DNA of 10,263 nucleotides from Chloroflexota bacterium (GCA_030636125.1 DAOVXM010000055.1:1-10263), one strand, 5' to 3'. Shown: positions 1-7,908, numbered from the stretch's first letter. A program made the numbers and translations. The notes: generated by a model from the letters alone, not told the origin.

Positions 1-2
1 CG

Positions 3-539
3 GTCGAAGGAGTGCTTGGCTCACTTCTGCCGTGCCCGGTAATTCTACTCACACCACAAGGGCGTATCTTCACCCAGTCAATTGCCCAGGAGCTATCCCA
101 ACATTCGCGCCTGGCATTATTGTGTGGGCGTTATGAAGGGATAGATGAACGCGTACGTAAATACCTGGTTACAGACGAGATTTCAATCGGGGATTTTGTG
201 CTTACAGGTGGCGAGTTACCTGCGTTAATATTGATTGATGCAGTAACGCGCTTGCTGCCAGGCGCTTTAGGTGATCCTGAAGGCGCCTGGGATGATTCCT
301 ACGCATCTGGATTACTCGAATACCCACATTACACACGCCCGGCAGAATTTCGCGGATGGCGTGTGCCTGAGGTATTGGTCTCAGGTGACCACGCGCGTAT
401 TGCCCGTTGGCGGCGTGAGCAAGCATTGTTGCGAACCTGGCAACGCCGACCTGATTTGTTAGCCCTCGCACCTCTTACAGATGCAGATCGTAAATTCCTG
501 GCGAAACTGGAAACAGATGATCTGCATGATGAAAATTAG
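3..539 (+). CDS. trmD: tRNA (guanine-N1)-methyltransferase, 3' part (5' end outside window)
   Basis: TrmD transfers a methyl group from S-adenosylmethionine to N1 of G37 in tRNAs, next to the anticodon, which prevents +1 frameshifting. The reading frame is open from base 3 to the TAG at 537-539, so only the C-terminal ~178 residues are here. They contain the trefoil-knot SAM-binding signature [11 protein letters not shown], then [14 protein letters not shown], then [17 protein letters not shown], which holds the Asp that acts as general base in the family. The C-terminal tRNA-binding domain follows ([15 protein letters not shown]). A GTG at 12 is only an internal Val codon, because homology continues upstream of it. 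The normal partners rpsP and rimM would lie further upstream. The family assignment is very secure. Confidence 0.95.
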   Translation, partial: VEGVLGSLLPCPVILLTPQGRIFTQSIAQELSQHSRLALLCGRYEGIDERVRKYLVTDEISIGDFVLTGGELPALILIDAVTRLLPGALGDPEGAWDDSYASGLLEYPHYTRPAEFRGWRVPEVLVSGDHARIARWRREQALLRTWQRRPDLLALAPLTDADRKFLAKLETDDLHDEN

Positions 540-652
540 AGCTGGCATCGATATTTCACACTCCCAGTTAAATGATTTGCCCTAGGATGGGGTGCTTGGG
601 AGCCAGGGGAGAAAGCAGCAGAGCTGCCTGCCTTTTGTTAACCTATTATCAG

Positions 653-678
653 AAAACCCTGGCATGCTGGGGCGTTTT
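653..678 (+). terminator. Candidate intrinsic terminator after trmD
   Basis: AAAACCCTGG (653-662), loop CATG, then CTGGGG (667-672), CG and TTTT (675-678). The stem has six base pairs, two of them G-U, flanked by A and T runs. It lies 114 nt after the trmD stop and ends just before the -35 box of the hrcA promoter. The stem is imperfect, so this is a moderate call. A weaker hairpin, GCAGC-AGA-GCTGC, lies at 615-627. Confidence 0.4.
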
Positions 679-679
679 C

Positions 680-708
680 TTGACGTTATAACTCCGCCGT
701 GGTATCAT
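680..708 (+). promoter_or_regulatory. Sigma70-type promoter of the heat-shock operon
   Basis: The -35 box TTGACG (680-685) and -10 box TATCAT (703-708) are separated by exactly 17 nt. Transcription should start near 714-716, a few bases before the CIRCE operator, so repressor binding would block initiation or early elongation. The hrcA leader would be about 50 nt. Confidence 0.8.
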
Positions 709-721
709 CGCATTCGTCTCG

Positions 722-748
722 TTAGCACTCTCTTTCAGAGAGTGCTAA
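722..748 (+). promoter_or_regulatory. CIRCE operator (HrcA binding site)
   Basis: The nine-base arms TTAGCACTC (722-730) and GAGTGCTAA (740-748) are perfectly complementary and separated by 9 nt. This matches the canonical CIRCE consensus exactly. HrcA binds it as a dimer and is kept active by GroESL, so misfolded protein relieves repression. It lies between the promoter and the hrcA ribosome-binding site, implying autoregulation of the whole operon. It is the only CIRCE in the window. Confidence 0.98.
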
Positions 749-765
749 ATTGGATAAGGAGACTT

Positions 766-1800
766 ATGGGAAATCTTACGGAACGGCAAAAATTAATCTT
801 GGCTTTGGTGATCCGCGATTATATCGAGGAAACTAAACCGGTGGGCTCTGTGCGTTTGGTTAAGCATTATGGGTTGGGTTTTAGTTCAGCCACAGTGCGT
901 AACGAAATGATGGCCCTCACTGAGAAAGGTTATTTGCGACAGCCGTACACTTCCGCTGGCCGTGTACCCACCGAAGAAGGCTATCGGTATTTTGTGCGCC
1001 AGTTGATGGGCAATACTGATTTGCCGACGATGACCAAGCGGACAATTGCACACCAGTTCCATCAGGCGGGTTTAGATGTGGATCAATGGATGCGCCTGGC
1101 AGCTTCCGTTTTAGCTCGCCATTCTCAAGCTGCATCGTTAGTGACTGCCCCGCACGCTGAAACCGCTCGCTTCAAACATATAGAGTTGATCGGTGCACAG
1201 GGGCGGCAGGTGTTGATGGTGTTGGTTTTAACGGGTGGAGATCTTCGCCAACAAATGTTATCCCTAGCTGAACCTATCCCTCAGGAGCGTTTGAGCGCGG
1301 TAGCTGCGAAGATAAATCTGCTTTGTGATGGCTTAGATCCCGATCGCATCTCTTCACTTTCCGGGCAATTTGATGCTTTGGAGTTGGATATCCTCAAACT
1401 GGTTGTAGACGATATGCGCCATACGCAAGATGTGTTGGGTGGAGAAGTATATCGTGATGGGATAACCCATGTTTTAGCCGAACCCGAGTTTGCGGAAGTG
1501 GAAGTAGCGCGTAACGCTCTCCGGATTTTGGAGGAACGATCACTTCTGGAGGATTTGCTGTCTCGCACAGTTATGACCGGTAATGTGGGTGGTGTGCAAG
1601 TCCTTATTGGGGGAGAAGGTACCTGGGAGGAGTTGCGCGATTGCTCCATGGTTTTAGCACGTTACGGCGCACCAGGTTTGGCGACAGGGACGCTAGGTGT
1701 TTTAGGGCCGATACGTATGGCTTACGGACAAACGATCTCCACAGTGCGCTATGTCGCTGGCTTGCTCAGCGACCTGGTAGTCGATCTGCATGCTGAGTAA
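766..1800 (+). CDS. hrcA: Heat-inducible transcription repressor HrcA
   Basis: HrcA represses class I heat-shock genes by binding CIRCE. The 344-residue product has the usual family length. The N-terminal winged helix spans roughly residues 1-78, with SSATVRNEM at 40-48 and TSAGRVPTEEGYRYFV at 62-77, both HrcA hallmarks. The central GAF-like and dimerisation domains follow. The C-terminal block GVQVLIGGEGTWEELRDCS, with GTLGVLGPIRMAY after it, is also typical. I chose ATG 766 because AAGGAG (756-761) precedes it and homology starts there. An in-frame GTG at 592 would translate through the promoter and CIRCE and is rejected. It is the first gene of hrcA-grpE-dnaK-dnaJ and is controlled by its own product. 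Confidence 0.97.
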   Translation: MGNLTERQKLILALVIRDYIEETKPVGSVRLVKHYGLGFSSATVRNEMMALTEKGYLRQPYTSAGRVPTEEGYRYFVRQLMGNTDLPTMTKRTIAHQFHQAGLDVDQWMRLAASVLARHSQAASLVTAPHAETARFKHIELIGAQGRQVLMVLVLTGGDLRQQMLSLAEPIPQERLSAVAAKINLLCDGLDPDRISSLSGQFDALELDILKLVVDDMRHTQDVLGGEVYRDGITHVLAEPEFAEVEVARNALRILEERSLLEDLLSRTVMTGNVGGVQVLIGGEGTWEELRDCSMVLARYGAPGLATGTLGVLGPIRMAYGQTISTVRYVAGLLSDLVVDLHAE

Positions 1801-1860
1801 ATACGAGTTAGGCGTTAGGGCGCACAAGTTCGCTTACAACGAGGAGTGTCAATAGGAACA

Positions 1861-2436
1861 ATGGCAGAACAAAAATTGAACCAATCGGAACAGCAAGAAG
1901 TTGAGCAGACCGAAGCGGAGGTATTCGAAGAGGCTGCTGAAGAGCTCATTGAAGCGGAAGTTTTGACTGATGAAGAGGAAGCATTAACAAACGAGTTGGA
2001 AGAGTGGCAGTCAAAAGCCAGCGAATACCTGGATGGTTGGCAACGTTCCAGGGCAGATTTCGCGAATTATAAAAAGCGTGTTGAGAGGGACCAGGCGCAG
2101 GTCTCTCAGAACGCAACCGCAAGCGTCATTAAGCGCTATCTGGAAGTAATGGATGACCTGGAACTTGCTTTAAAAAATCGCCCACAGGATGGGGATGGGG
2201 CAGCTTGGTCAGATGGAGTCGAGTTAGTATACCGGAAATTTTCTTCGATCTTAGAAGCTGAGGGTGTCACACCCATGGAGACCGAAGGGCAATATTTTGA
2301 TCCAAATCTACACGAAGCGATCACAAATGAAGACAATTCTGATTACGAAAGTGGTCAGATTATTGAGGTTCTGAAACAAGGCTATCTTATTGCAGACCGG
2401 GTGTTGCGCCCGGCTATGGTAAGAGTGGCCAGATAA
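1861..2436 (+). CDS. grpE: Nucleotide exchange factor GrpE
   Basis: GrpE releases ADP from DnaK and so resets the chaperone cycle; it acts as a cytosolic dimer and in some bacteria as a thermosensor. The 191-residue product begins with a very acidic, probably disordered segment (about 1-45). A long coiled-coil dimerisation helix follows (about 40-85, containing [18 protein letters not shown]), then the four-helix region with [16 protein letters not shown]. The C-terminal beta-wing that contacts the DnaK ATPase domain carries [10 protein letters not shown] and ends in [11 protein letters not shown]. The start is not certain: ATG 1861 has AGGAA only 2 nt before it, whereas GAGGAG at 1841-1846 overlaps an alternative GTG at 1846. 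The gene lies 60 nt after hrcA. Confidence 0.95.
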   Translation: MAEQKLNQSEQQEVEQTEAEVFEEAAEELIEAEVLTDEEEALTNELEEWQSKASEYLDGWQRSRADFANYKKRVERDQAQVSQNATASVIKRYLEVMDDLELALKNRPQDGDGAAWSDGVELVYRKFSSILEAEGVTPMETEGQYFDPNLHEAITNEDNSDYESGQIIEVLKQGYLIADRVLRPAMVRVAR

Positions 2437-2465
2437 CCTTTTAAAAACACGAAATTATCTGGAGG
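2429..2465 (+). promoter_or_regulatory. Hairpin across the grpE stop and the dnaK Shine-Dalgarno
   Basis: CCAGATAA (2429-2436) and TTATCTGG (2455-2462) form a perfect 8-bp inverted repeat with an 18-nt loop. The left arm contains the grpE TAA stop. The right arm ends in the first two bases of the dnaK Shine-Dalgarno GGAGG (2461-2465), which is 8 nt from the dnaK ATG. Folding would partly hide the ribosome site, while ribosomes finishing grpE would melt it. There is no T-run, so it is not a terminator. The repeat is directly visible; its function is inferred. Confidence 0.5.
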
Positions 2466-2473
2466 AATTAATC

Positions 2474-4384
2474 ATGGGTAAAATTATTGGAATCGACCTG
2501 GGTACGACAAACTCCGCTGTGGCTGTAATGGAAGGCGGCGAACCGACAGTGATCTCTTCTTCCGAGGGAGAGCGTCTCTATCCGTCAGTTGTGGCCGTTA
2601 ACAAAAACCACGAGCGGCTTATCGGGCGTACCGCTCGCAACCAATCGGTAGTCAACCCGGAGAATACCGTCTTTTCTATCAAGCGCTTCATGGGGCGCAA
2701 GTTTGATGATCCAGAAGTGAAACGTGCCTTGTCGTATGTACCTTATGAGGTAGCTAAAGCACCCAATGGGGATGTGCGGGTAGTCTTGGACGGCAAGGAG
2801 TATTCCCCACCGGAAGTCTCGGCCATGATCCTGGGTAAACTAAAAGCGGATGCCGAAGCATACCTGGGGGCGACGGTAACTCAAGCTGTGATCACCGTTC
2901 CGGCGTATTTTAACGATGCCCAGCGTAATGCCACCAAGGACGCCGGCAAGATCGCCGGTCTGGAGGTTTTACGTATCATTAACGAACCTACAGCTTCCTC
3001 CCTGGCATATGGTCTGGATAAGAAAACGGATGAAGTGATCGCCGTTTATGACCTGGGCGGTGGAACTTTCGACATTTCAATCCTGGATGTGGGCGATGGT
3101 GTTTTCCAGGTGCGTTCAACTAGCGGTGACACATTCCTCGGTGGAGATGACTTCGACCAGCGAATCATTGATTATGTAGCCGATGAATTCAAACGTGATA
3201 ATGGCATTGATTTACGTCAAGACCGCCAGGCCCTCCAGCGCCTGAAAGAGGCTGCTGAGAAGGCGAAGATTGAACTGTCCAGTATGATGCAGACCGAGAT
3301 CAATTTACCCTATATCACTGCAGATGCCAGCGGTCCTAAACACTTGGTTTTGACGCTGACCCGTGCTAAGCTGGAGCAGTTGACCTCTGATTTGATCGAG
3401 CGGTCGCTTGGGCCAGTACGCCAGGCTTTAAAAGACGCTGATTTAGAACCATCGAAGATTAGCGAGGTCGTATTAGTGGGTGGTATGACGCGCATGCCGG
3501 CAGTACAGGATGCCGTTCGCGAACTGTTTGGGAAAGACCCTCATAAAGGCGTCAATCCCGATGAAGTTGTAGCCGTTGGAGCGGCGATTCAGGCGGGCGT
3601 GTTGGGTGGTGAGGTCAAGGATATTCTGTTATTAGACGTCACCCCGCTTACGTTATCGGTTGAGACGCTGGGCGGCGTCGCCACTCCAATGATTGATCGC
3701 AATACGACCATCCCGACGCGTAAGAGCCAGGTTTATTCCACAGCCACGGACAGCCAACCCCAGGTGGAGATTCACGTCTTACAAGGTGAGCGCCCAATGG
3801 CGGCTGATGATAAATCTCTGGGTCGTTTCAGTCTAGATGGTATTCCGCCCGCCCCGCGTGGTGTCCCGCAGATCGAAGTAACCTTCGATATCGATGCGAA
3901 CGGCATTCTCAAAGTCACTGCCCAGGATAAAGCTACCGGTCGGAGCCAGCATATTACTATCACGGCCTCATCCGGGCTGTCGGATAATGAAGTCGAGCGT
4001 ATGAGTAAGGAAGCTGAAGCGCACGCCGAGGAAGATACCCACCGTAAGGAGCTGATCGAGGCTCGCAACGCAGCCGATAATGCAGTCTATGCTGCCGAAA
4101 AAGCTTTACATGACTTGGGTGACAAAGTCCCCGCAGATCTAAAAAGCAACGTGGAAGACCACGTCGCCAAAGTGCGCGAGGTAATGGACAGCGAAGATGC
4201 GGAAAGCATCAAGCGCGCGACCGAGGCGCTTAATGAAGTCATTCAGCAAATTGGGGCGGCTGCCTACCAGCAGGCTGGCCCCGAAGTCGGCACGCCAGAT
4301 GAAGGCGAGCCCGATACTGGACCTGAATCTGCTCCCGGTGACGAAGATGAAGATGTAGTTGATGGAGAATTCCGCAACGTCTAA
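2474..4384 (+). CDS. dnaK: Molecular chaperone DnaK (Hsp70)
   Basis: DnaK is an ATP-driven Hsp70 that binds exposed hydrophobic segments and works with DnaJ and GrpE. The 636-residue length is normal. The ATPase domain covers about residues 1-382. It contains the phosphate-1 loop [10 protein letters not shown] near residue 5, DLGGGTFD at 193-200 (phosphate 2), and [11 protein letters not shown] at 332-342 (adenosine site). The interdomain linker DILLLD lies at 383-388. The substrate-binding beta-sandwich follows, then a helical lid, and an acidic tail ending in VVDGEFRNV. The start at ATG 2474 has a strong GGAGG at 2461-2465. The gene lies 37 nt after grpE and is co-transcribed with it. All key motifs are intact. 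Confidence 0.99.
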   Translation: MGKIIGIDLGTTNSAVAVMEGGEPTVISSSEGERLYPSVVAVNKNHERLIGRTARNQSVVNPENTVFSIKRFMGRKFDDPEVKRALSYVPYEVAKAPNGDVRVVLDGKEYSPPEVSAMILGKLKADAEAYLGATVTQAVITVPAYFNDAQRNATKDAGKIAGLEVLRIINEPTASSLAYGLDKKTDEVIAVYDLGGGTFDISILDVGDGVFQVRSTSGDTFLGGDDFDQRIIDYVADEFKRDNGIDLRQDRQALQRLKEAAEKAKIELSSMMQTEINLPYITADASGPKHLVLTLTRAKLEQLTSDLIERSLGPVRQALKDADLEPSKISEVVLVGGMTRMPAVQDAVRELFGKDPHKGVNPDEVVAVGAAIQAGVLGGEVKDILLLDVTPLTLSVETLGGVATPMIDRNTTIPTRKSQVYSTATDSQPQVEIHVLQGERPMAADDKSLGRFSLDGIPPAPRGVPQIEVTFDIDANGILKVTAQDKATGRSQHITITASSGLSDNEVERMSKEAEAHAEEDTHRKELIEARNAADNAVYAAEKALHDLGDKVPADLKSNVEDHVAKVREVMDSEDAESIKRATEALNEVIQQIGAAAYQQAGPEVGTPDEGEPDTGPESAPGDEDEDVVDGEFRNV

Positions 4385-4456
4385 AAGCTGGTACGAATGA
4401 GCGTTTGTCTAACATTCTGCTTCTTCTAAAACGATTAAATTACTGAGAATAGTAAA

Positions 4457-4492
4457 ATGGACCAGCGGATTAACGTGTTAACTGATAAATGA
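4457..4492 (+). other. 11-codon mini-ORF overlapping the dnaJ start
   Basis: ATG 4457 opens [11 protein letters not shown] and stops at TGA 4490-4492. This shares ATGA with the dnaJ start at 4489. Neither the mini-ORF nor dnaJ has a convincing Shine-Dalgarno. The arrangement would allow termination-reinitiation onto dnaJ. Such overlaps can arise by chance, and translation of the peptide is unproven. Confidence 0.3.
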
Positions 4493-5616
4493 CCGATCGC
4501 GATTATTACGAAGTCCTTGGTGTATCCCGAAGTGCCAGCGACGATGAGCTGAAATCGGCTTTTCGTCGACTGGCGCGGCAATATCACCCGGATGTCAATG
4601 ATAGCCCGGATGCCGAAGAACGCTTCAAAGAGATCAATGAGGCTTATGCGGTTCTCTCTGATGCCGATAGACGGGCTGCTTACGACCGTTTTGGGCATGC
4701 AGGCGTGAGAGGCGCAGGTGGCGTTCCCGATTTTACAGTGGACTTCACGGACTTTGCCGATATCTTTGGAGATCTCTTCGGATTTGGTGGCTTTGGGCGT
4801 ACTTCACGCCGGTCGCGAAACGCGCCGCGCCGCGGGTCTGATTTATCTTACCGGCTCGACCTGACTTTTGAGGAAGCTGTTTTTGGTGAAGAGAAGGAAA
4901 TCAATATCACCAGGGATGAGAGCTGCAGCACTTGTAATGGCTCAGGAGCCGAACCAGGCACCTCGCCGGTGCGTTGCTCAAATTGTAATGGGAGTGGAGA
5001 AGTGCGCCAGGTGCGGCAAACCATCCTGGGCTCGATGGTTCAGGTAGCCACTTGCCCTGTCTGTAATGGCCAGGGAGAGAAGATCGATACTCCCTGCCAT
5101 ACCTGCAAAGGCCACGGCTTGACGCGGATCACCCGCCGGAAAGTAGTCAGCGTACCAGGCGGGGTCGATAATGGCACCCAGATCCGTTTAGCTGGGGAAG
5201 GCCAGCCGGGCATTAACGGTGGTCCGAATGGTAATTTGTATGTCACCATTCATGTCAAGAATCACAAGTTTTTCCGCCGCCGTGATAATGACATCGTGCT
5301 TGACTTGGATATCAATATCGCACAAGCTACTTTGGGGGCTGAAGTCGATATCCCCACAGTGGATGGGCAGGCGATATTAAAAATTCCCTCCGGCACGCAG
5401 CCCGGTAAAGTCCTGAGGATGCGGGGCAAAGGAGTCCCTTATTTACGCAGGAATGGGCGCGGCGATCAGTTGGTGGTGATAAATGTAGATATCCCTACTC
5501 GCTTGAACAATGAACAGCGCGAAATATTCGAACAGTTAGCGGATAACTTGGGGAGCGAGGTGCGCCCTCAGGAACGTAGTTTCTTGGATTGGCTGAAAGA
5601 GACGCTGGGCGGCTAA
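4489..5616 (+). CDS. dnaJ: Co-chaperone DnaJ (Hsp40, type I)
   Basis: DnaJ delivers unfolded clients to DnaK and stimulates its ATPase. The 375 residues include all type I domains. The J-domain is about 1-72 with HPD at 33-35. A Gly/Phe-rich linker spans about 76-115 ([13 protein letters not shown]). Four CxxCxGxG zinc-finger repeats have cysteines at 146/149, 163/166, 189/192 and 203/206. Two C-terminal beta domains follow. An in-frame TAA directly abuts the ATG at 4489, so no upstream start exists. No clear Shine-Dalgarno is seen, and an 11-codon ORF overlaps the start. It is the last gene of the operon, 104 nt after dnaK, and is followed by a strong terminator. Confidence 0.98.
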   Translation: MTDRDYYEVLGVSRSASDDELKSAFRRLARQYHPDVNDSPDAEERFKEINEAYAVLSDADRRAAYDRFGHAGVRGAGGVPDFTVDFTDFADIFGDLFGFGGFGRTSRRSRNAPRRGSDLSYRLDLTFEEAVFGEEKEINITRDESCSTCNGSGAEPGTSPVRCSNCNGSGEVRQVRQTILGSMVQVATCPVCNGQGEKIDTPCHTCKGHGLTRITRRKVVSVPGGVDNGTQIRLAGEGQPGINGGPNGNLYVTIHVKNHKFFRRRDNDIVLDLDINIAQATLGAEVDIPTVDGQAILKIPSGTQPGKVLRMRGKGVPYLRRNGRGDQLVVINVDIPTRLNNEQREIFEQLADNLGSEVRPQERSFLDWLKETLGG

Positions 5617-5635
5617 ACTGCAGTTTAACTACCGA

Positions 5636-5678
5636 CGAAGGACGGAGAGCAAATTCGCTTTCGTCCTTCGTTTTGTTT
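5636..5678 (+). terminator. Intrinsic terminator of the hrcA-grpE-dnaK-dnaJ operon
   Basis: CGAAGGACG (5636-5644) pairs perfectly with CGTCCTTCG (5662-5670). After a bulged G, five more pairs form inside (5646-5650 with 5657-5661) around a 6-nt loop. TTTTGTTT follows directly. It lies 20 nt after the dnaJ stop and separates the chaperone operon from prmA. Confidence 0.88.
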
Positions 5679-5700
5679 CCCGAGGCAATTCTCGGCAATC

Positions 5701-5706
5701 TATAAA
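5701..5706 (+). promoter_or_regulatory. Candidate -10 box for prmA
   Basis: TATAAA lies 27 nt before the prmA ATG, downstream of the operon terminator where a new promoter is expected. No good -35 box sits 16-18 nt upstream. A small inverted repeat, CCGAG-GCAATT-CTCGG (5680-5695), occupies that place and could be an operator or chance. Weak call. Confidence 0.3.
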
Positions 5707-5732
5707 ACCACTTATTTTCTTGATGACTTTCG

Positions 5733-6674
5733 ATGTCTGAGAAATCCTGGTTAGAGATCTCGTTAATCGTAGATGGTGAGATGGCGGAAGCGGTCGCCGA
5801 GGTCCTGGCGCGCTATGTGCCCGGAGGAGTGGTGGTCGAATCCACAGAGATCGCCCCAGACCCGGATGGTGAAGGATTTCCAGTAGGCCCATTGCGTGTC
5901 TGTGGTTACTTGACGGCGGATGCCAACCTCGAAGAAAACCGTCACCGTCTGGAGGAGGCTCTGTGGTATCTGGGGCGTATCCGTCCATTGCCAGCTCTCC
6001 AATACAAGACCGTGTTTGAGACCGACTGGACTGAAGTCTGGAAGCAACATTACCAACCGGTTCCCATTGGGGGGATGTTAATGGTATTACCGGCCTGGAT
6101 TAAAGCATCAGGCTCAGAACGAATCCCAATTTATATTGATCCGGGCATGGCTTTCGGCACCGGCACTCACCCGACCACCCAGCTTTGTCTGGAGATGCTG
6201 GAGGCCTGGATCTTCTCTGCTCAAAGCCACGATTCATCAAGGGTAATTGATATTGGCTGTGGGTCAGGGATACTCTCTGTGGCCGCGTTGAAATTGGGTG
6301 TGGAGAGCGCTCTGGGTGTAGATACAGATGCGCAGGCTATCGATGTGTCCCGCGAGAATGCCGCTCTAAATGGTGTGTTGGATCGCCTGGAATTAGGGGT
6401 GGGCTGGATGGCTGAAGTTCGCGCTGGGTTGTTTTCAATGCAGCAAGCCCCCCTCATTTTGGTGAATATTTTAGCGCCGGTAATCATGCGCTTGTTGGAT
6501 CAGGGTCTAGGTATGCTGGTCGCGCCCGATGGACTTTTGATACTCTCCGGGATTCTGGAAGAGCAGTCAGTCGAGCTTCAAGCAGCTCTACGGGAGCATG
6601 GCTTGCGGATTTTGTCTCACCGCCAAAAAGGAGACTGGGTAGCTTTGGGCGTGCAATCCCTGCCTGCGCCGTAG
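5733..6674 (+). CDS. prmA: Ribosomal protein L11 methyltransferase PrmA
   Basis: PrmA methylates amino groups of ribosomal protein L11 using SAM. The 313-residue product has the N-terminal L11-recognition domain (about 1-95). The linker motif ETDWTEVWKQHYQPV follows, then a Rossmann methyltransferase domain. Visible motifs are DPGMAFGTGTHPTT at 136-149, the SAM loop DIGCGSG at 173-179, and NILA at 245-248. An in-frame TGA at 5724 leaves ATG 5733 as the first available start; no Shine-Dalgarno is obvious. PrmA often neighbours dnaJ. The body of the family ends near KGDWVALGV; the last few codons and the stop overlap the antisense LOG remnant, so the C-terminal tail appears to be acquired sequence. 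Confidence 0.96.
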   Translation: MSEKSWLEISLIVDGEMAEAVAEVLARYVPGGVVVESTEIAPDPDGEGFPVGPLRVCGYLTADANLEENRHRLEEALWYLGRIRPLPALQYKTVFETDWTEVWKQHYQPVPIGGMLMVLPAWIKASGSERIPIYIDPGMAFGTGTHPTTQLCLEMLEAWIFSAQSHDSSRVIDIGCGSGILSVAALKLGVESALGVDTDAQAIDVSRENAALNGVLDRLELGVGWMAEVRAGLFSMQQAPLILVNILAPVIMRLLDQGLGMLVAPDGLLILSGILEEQSVELQAALREHGLRILSHRQKGDWVALGVQSLPAP

Positions 6675-6790
6675 ATCAACTGCAAATCGCGCTCTGCGAT
6701 GGCTGCCCCCATCTCGCGACCGGCTTTCTGGTAGTCTGGGTGCATATTGTCGGCGGAACCACAGTATACACAAATAGATTTTTTGTTGGT
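6659..6790 (-). pseudogene. N-terminal remnant of a LOG-family (TIGR00730) gene
   Basis: Read on the minus strand from 6790 down to 6659, one frame encodes about 40 residues that match the start of LOG-family proteins: SICVYCGSAD, then HPDYQKAGREMGAAIAERD, then LQLIYGAGR. LOG proteins are phosphoribohydrolases that cleave nucleoside 5'-monophosphates (cytokinin activation in plants; purine nucleotides or unknown substrates in bacteria). Homology stops where the prmA 3' end begins, so the catalytic PGGxGTxxE half is missing. Upstream, the frame is closed by TAA (6791-6793) and has no start codon before the conserved block. I read it as the stub of a convergent neighbour left by a deletion. Identity is from motif recognition, not a search. 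Confidence 0.75.
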
Positions 6791-6814
6791 TTAAGTGAGT
6801 ATGTGAATTGTTCG

Positions 6815-6855
6815 AAAACAGGTGTGTGTGGGGGTGCCACGCACACCTGTTTTTT
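6815..6855 (+). terminator. Long terminator between convergent prmA and GGDEF genes, probably bidirectional
   Basis: Bases 6815-6830 (AAAACAGGTGTGTGTG) pair with 6838-6853 over 16 bp with one G-U, around the loop GGGGTGC. TTTTTT follows at 6850-6855. On the minus strand the mirrored hairpin ends in TTTT, so it can also serve the gene ending at 6930. The prmA transcript would therefore carry an untranslated tail of about 140 nt containing the LOG remnant in antisense. Confidence 0.92.
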
Positions 6856-6929
6856 GGTAGATTCCTTCGGTGGAATGAGAAATAGATGAAGAAGTACTCG
6901 AGCGAGGATGCCAGGTAAGATTAGGATGC

Positions 6930-7832
6930 TTATATGCGTTGTATGAGCATGCTCTTGTGGTTGCTGTGCTTGTGTTGGTACAATGCTTTATCAGCCTGGG
7001 CTAACAGGCGTTCGAGGTTGGTTGCATGCTGAGGGTCAAAGCGAGCTACGCCGATGCTCAGGGAGAGTTGATAACTATCATTGTGCAGGTTATATTGCTC
7101 AATATTCTTTTTTAACCGGGTGAGTATCGCTTCGATGTTTTGTTTGGGAGCATCAATTGCCAGAACTGTGAATTCATCTCCCCCTAATCGTGCGATGAGG
7201 TCTGATGAACGAAAAGTGTCTTGCAGGATGGTTGCCGTATCTCTAAGGGCTTGATCTCCTTCTTGATGACCGAAGTTGTCATTGATTTGTTTTAAGCCGT
7301 CCAGATCACTGAAGAACAGCAACAGCTCTCGATTAGCCCTTTCGGCGATCTTGATATGTTGGCTGGCCATGGAGATAAAACCGCGCCGATTGAGCAAGCC
7401 GGTAAGGTCATCGATCAGGGACAGGCGCTTGATGTCTGACAAAGTGCGGTGGCGCTCTACAGCGTATTGGATGGCGCGCACAAGTTGGGTGATGTCTGTA
7501 TTCCCCTTAATCAGGAAATCTTGGGCGCCATCTCTGACTGCCCTCAAAGCGAGTTGTTTATCGTCAACCGCGGTGATGATGACAATTGGCACGTCCGGGG
7601 CTAAATTGTATGTCCTGCTGAAGGTTTCGAACCCCTGGCTATCTGGCAGCGTAAGATCCAGCAAGATGACATCGAACTGGTCATCACTCAGGTACGGTAC
7701 TGCCTCTTCAAATTGCTCCACATGGGTCATTTCGAACTTGCCAGAGTCCATTTCGTCGAAAACCAAACGAAGCATCCAGGCGTAATCGCGGTTGTCTTCG
7801 ACAAGCAAGACCTTGACCAAACCATTGTCCAT
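6930..7832 (-). CDS. Response regulator with GGDEF output (diguanylate cyclase)
   Basis: A receiver domain is followed by a diguanylate cyclase that would make cyclic di-GMP from two GTP on phosphorylation (PleD/WspR-like logic). In the 300-residue product the receiver (about 5-125) has acidic E12 and D13, phospho-acceptor D59, T87 and K109. The GGDEF domain (about 138-298) has DDLTGLLNRRGF, the intact active site GGDEF at 217-221 and an inhibitory I-site RSSD at 208-211, so product feedback is expected. There is no EAL domain or membrane segment. I chose ATG 7832 because GGGAG lies 7 nt upstream; an in-frame ATG at 7871 would add 13 residues not typical of a receiver. No histidine kinase is adjacent, so it is an orphan regulator. 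It converges on prmA. Confidence 0.95.
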   Translation of the reverse strand: MDNGLVKVLLVEDNRDYAWMLRLVFDEMDSGKFEMTHVEQFEEAVPYLSDDQFDVILLDLTLPDSQGFETFSRTYNLAPDVPIVIITAVDDKQLALRAVRDGAQDFLIKGNTDITQLVRAIQYAVERHRTLSDIKRLSLIDDLTGLLNRRGFISMASQHIKIAERANRELLLFFSDLDGLKQINDNFGHQEGDQALRDTATILQDTFRSSDLIARLGGDEFTVLAIDAPKQNIEAILTRLKKNIEQYNLHNDSYQLSLSIGVARFDPQHATNLERLLAQADKALYQHKHSNHKSMLIQRI

Positions 7833-7908
7833 TTGACGACTCCCTTGGGCGAGTAGGGCAAATGTGCACATTTACTTGAGCGATTGGCGGCTGCGAGTAT
7901 TAGAGGTT

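Noticed and set aside
561..602. CTCCCA (561-566) and TGGGAG (597-602) inverted repeat after trmD
   Set aside because: A 6-bp stem with a 30-nt loop and no T-run is weak as a terminator or riboswitch; probably chance.
615..636. GCAGC-AGA-GCTGC hairpin followed by TTTT
   Set aside because: A five-pair stem with the T-run displaced by several bases is a weaker terminator than the one at 653-678.
592..765. In-frame GTG 592 extension of hrcA by 58 codons
   Set aside because: It would translate through the terminator candidate, promoter and CIRCE. HrcA homology begins at ATG 766, which has a good Shine-Dalgarno.
5680..5695. CCGAG-GCAATT-CTCGG inverted repeat before prmA
   Set aside because: Too short and without a T-run to name; noted only in the context of the candidate -10 box.
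6588..6773. Minus-strand open frame of 61 codons over the prmA end
   Set aside because: It is a shadow frame. The frame with protein-family similarity in this interval is a different one, the LOG remnant.
7276..7785. Plus-strand open frame of 169 codons inside the GGDEF gene
   Set aside because: Antisense shadow of a well-supported response regulator; no recognisable domain.
7833..7871. Upstream ATG 7871 for the GGDEF regulator
   Set aside because: The extra 13 residues precede a normal receiver start, and the GGGAG site is positioned for ATG 7832.
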